NCBI GenBank assembly: GCA_019359745.1
Contig: JAHHGT010000004.1
Span: forward strand, 124,001 to 188,000
From: Aphanothece saxicola GSE-SYN-MK-01-06B
GTDB taxonomy: Bacteria; Cyanobacteriota; Cyanobacteriia; PCC-6307; Cyanobiaceae
Direction: 5' to 3'
Length of the DNA stretch: 64,000 bases
Shown here: positions 63,917-64,000 of the stretch, in pieces
Layout: every line of letters starts with the position of its first letter
Position numbering within the stretch: position 1 is the first letter of the stretch
The notes under the pieces: model-generated
Seen by the model: only the letters and a program-made list of their open reading frames with translations
Database searches by the model: none
Told to the model about the DNA's origin: nothing
Program-made: the position numbers and the translations under genes

Positions 63917-64000
63917 TCAGTACTTCGGAATGTAGTCAATACGAATCAGAATCGTCATCTGGCTGACGACATGGCGCCTGACGGTCAGAGCCGCCGCACG
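63917..64000 (-). CDS. Possible 3' end of a CDS running off the window
   Basis: On the minus strand the frame open from the window edge ends at TGA 63917-63919 with 'VVSQMTILIRIDYIPKY'. The alternating hydrophobic residues and aromatic end are compatible with the last strand of a beta-barrel or a small beta domain. Only 27 codons are visible, so this is weak. The stretch 63837-63916 shows nothing recognisable. Confidence 0.3.
   Translation of the reverse strand, partial: RAAALTVRRHVVSQMTILIRIDYIPKY

Overview
This window comes from a very GC-rich unicellular cyanobacterium, most likely a Cyanobium/Synechococcus-type picocyanobacterium. The evidence is a complete kaiABC clock operon with full-length kaiA, psbV (cytochrome c550), a plant-type [2Fe-2S] ferredoxin, ftrV, the plastid-type ribosomal protein PSRP-3/Ycf65, an NblS-type histidine kinase, a photosystem II S4-domain protein, and cyanobacterial families DUF1818 and DUF2811. 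Genes are tightly packed, many neighbours overlap by 1-4 bases (ATGA, GTGA, TGATG), and GTG or TTG starts are common. I see no rRNA, CRISPR array, insertion sequence or prophage. The only RNA gene I can support is tRNA-Val(GAC).

Layout. 1-3.6 kb: end of a helix-hairpin-helix gene, a GIY-YIG protein, leucyl aminopeptidase, small unknowns and msrA. 3.6-11.4 kb: a long minus-strand unit (unknown secreted/anchored protein, purC, bamA, lpxC, fabZ, lpxA, lpxB, msrA) that builds lipid A and inserts outer-membrane proteins. 11.5-18.7 kb: purD and nblS converge on kaiA-kaiB-kaiC; rplU and rpmA are divergent from kaiA. 18.7-24.9 kb: queuosine-precursor transporter, truB, a YebC regulator, nagB, a SpoIID-like protein, RNase Z and psbV. 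25-29.8 kb: petF, prmA, serA and the PSII S4 protein. 30-39 kb: tRNA-Val, murD, an EVE protein, rpoZ, an atypical Hsp70, ftrV, pyrR, gpmI, secG and msrB. 39.2-41.6 kb: a B12-binding radical SAM gene and a small region with yoeB and a shortened antitoxin. 41.7-47 kb: groEL-groES with a CIRCE operator, then atpD-atpC. 47-53.9 kb: a phospho-signalling island. 53.9-63.8 kb: housekeeping and metabolism (transaldolase-like enzyme, PSRP-3, HAD protein, PepP, CNNM protein, GTPase, nadD, nadE, ald, methyltransferase).

The most interesting region is 47.0-53.9 kb. A class A penicillin-binding protein carrying its own N-terminal FHA domain is transcribed divergently from an overlapping operon: small membrane protein, membrane FHA protein, atypical Ser/Thr kinase with a zinc ribbon, von Willebrand A protein, and membrane-anchored PP2C phosphatase. 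The kinase/vWA/PP2C set resembles the TerY-P triad known from tellurite-resistance-like stress systems. The added FHA proteins and FHA-PBP suggest that phosphorylation controls peptidoglycan synthesis; that link is inference.

Other points of note: a YoeB toxin with intact catalytic residues beside a 39-residue antitoxin, a HAD-family gene with no canonical start codon upstream of its catalytic motif, a terminator that abuts the next start codon at petF, and extracytoplasmic MsrA and MsrB encoded 35 kb apart.
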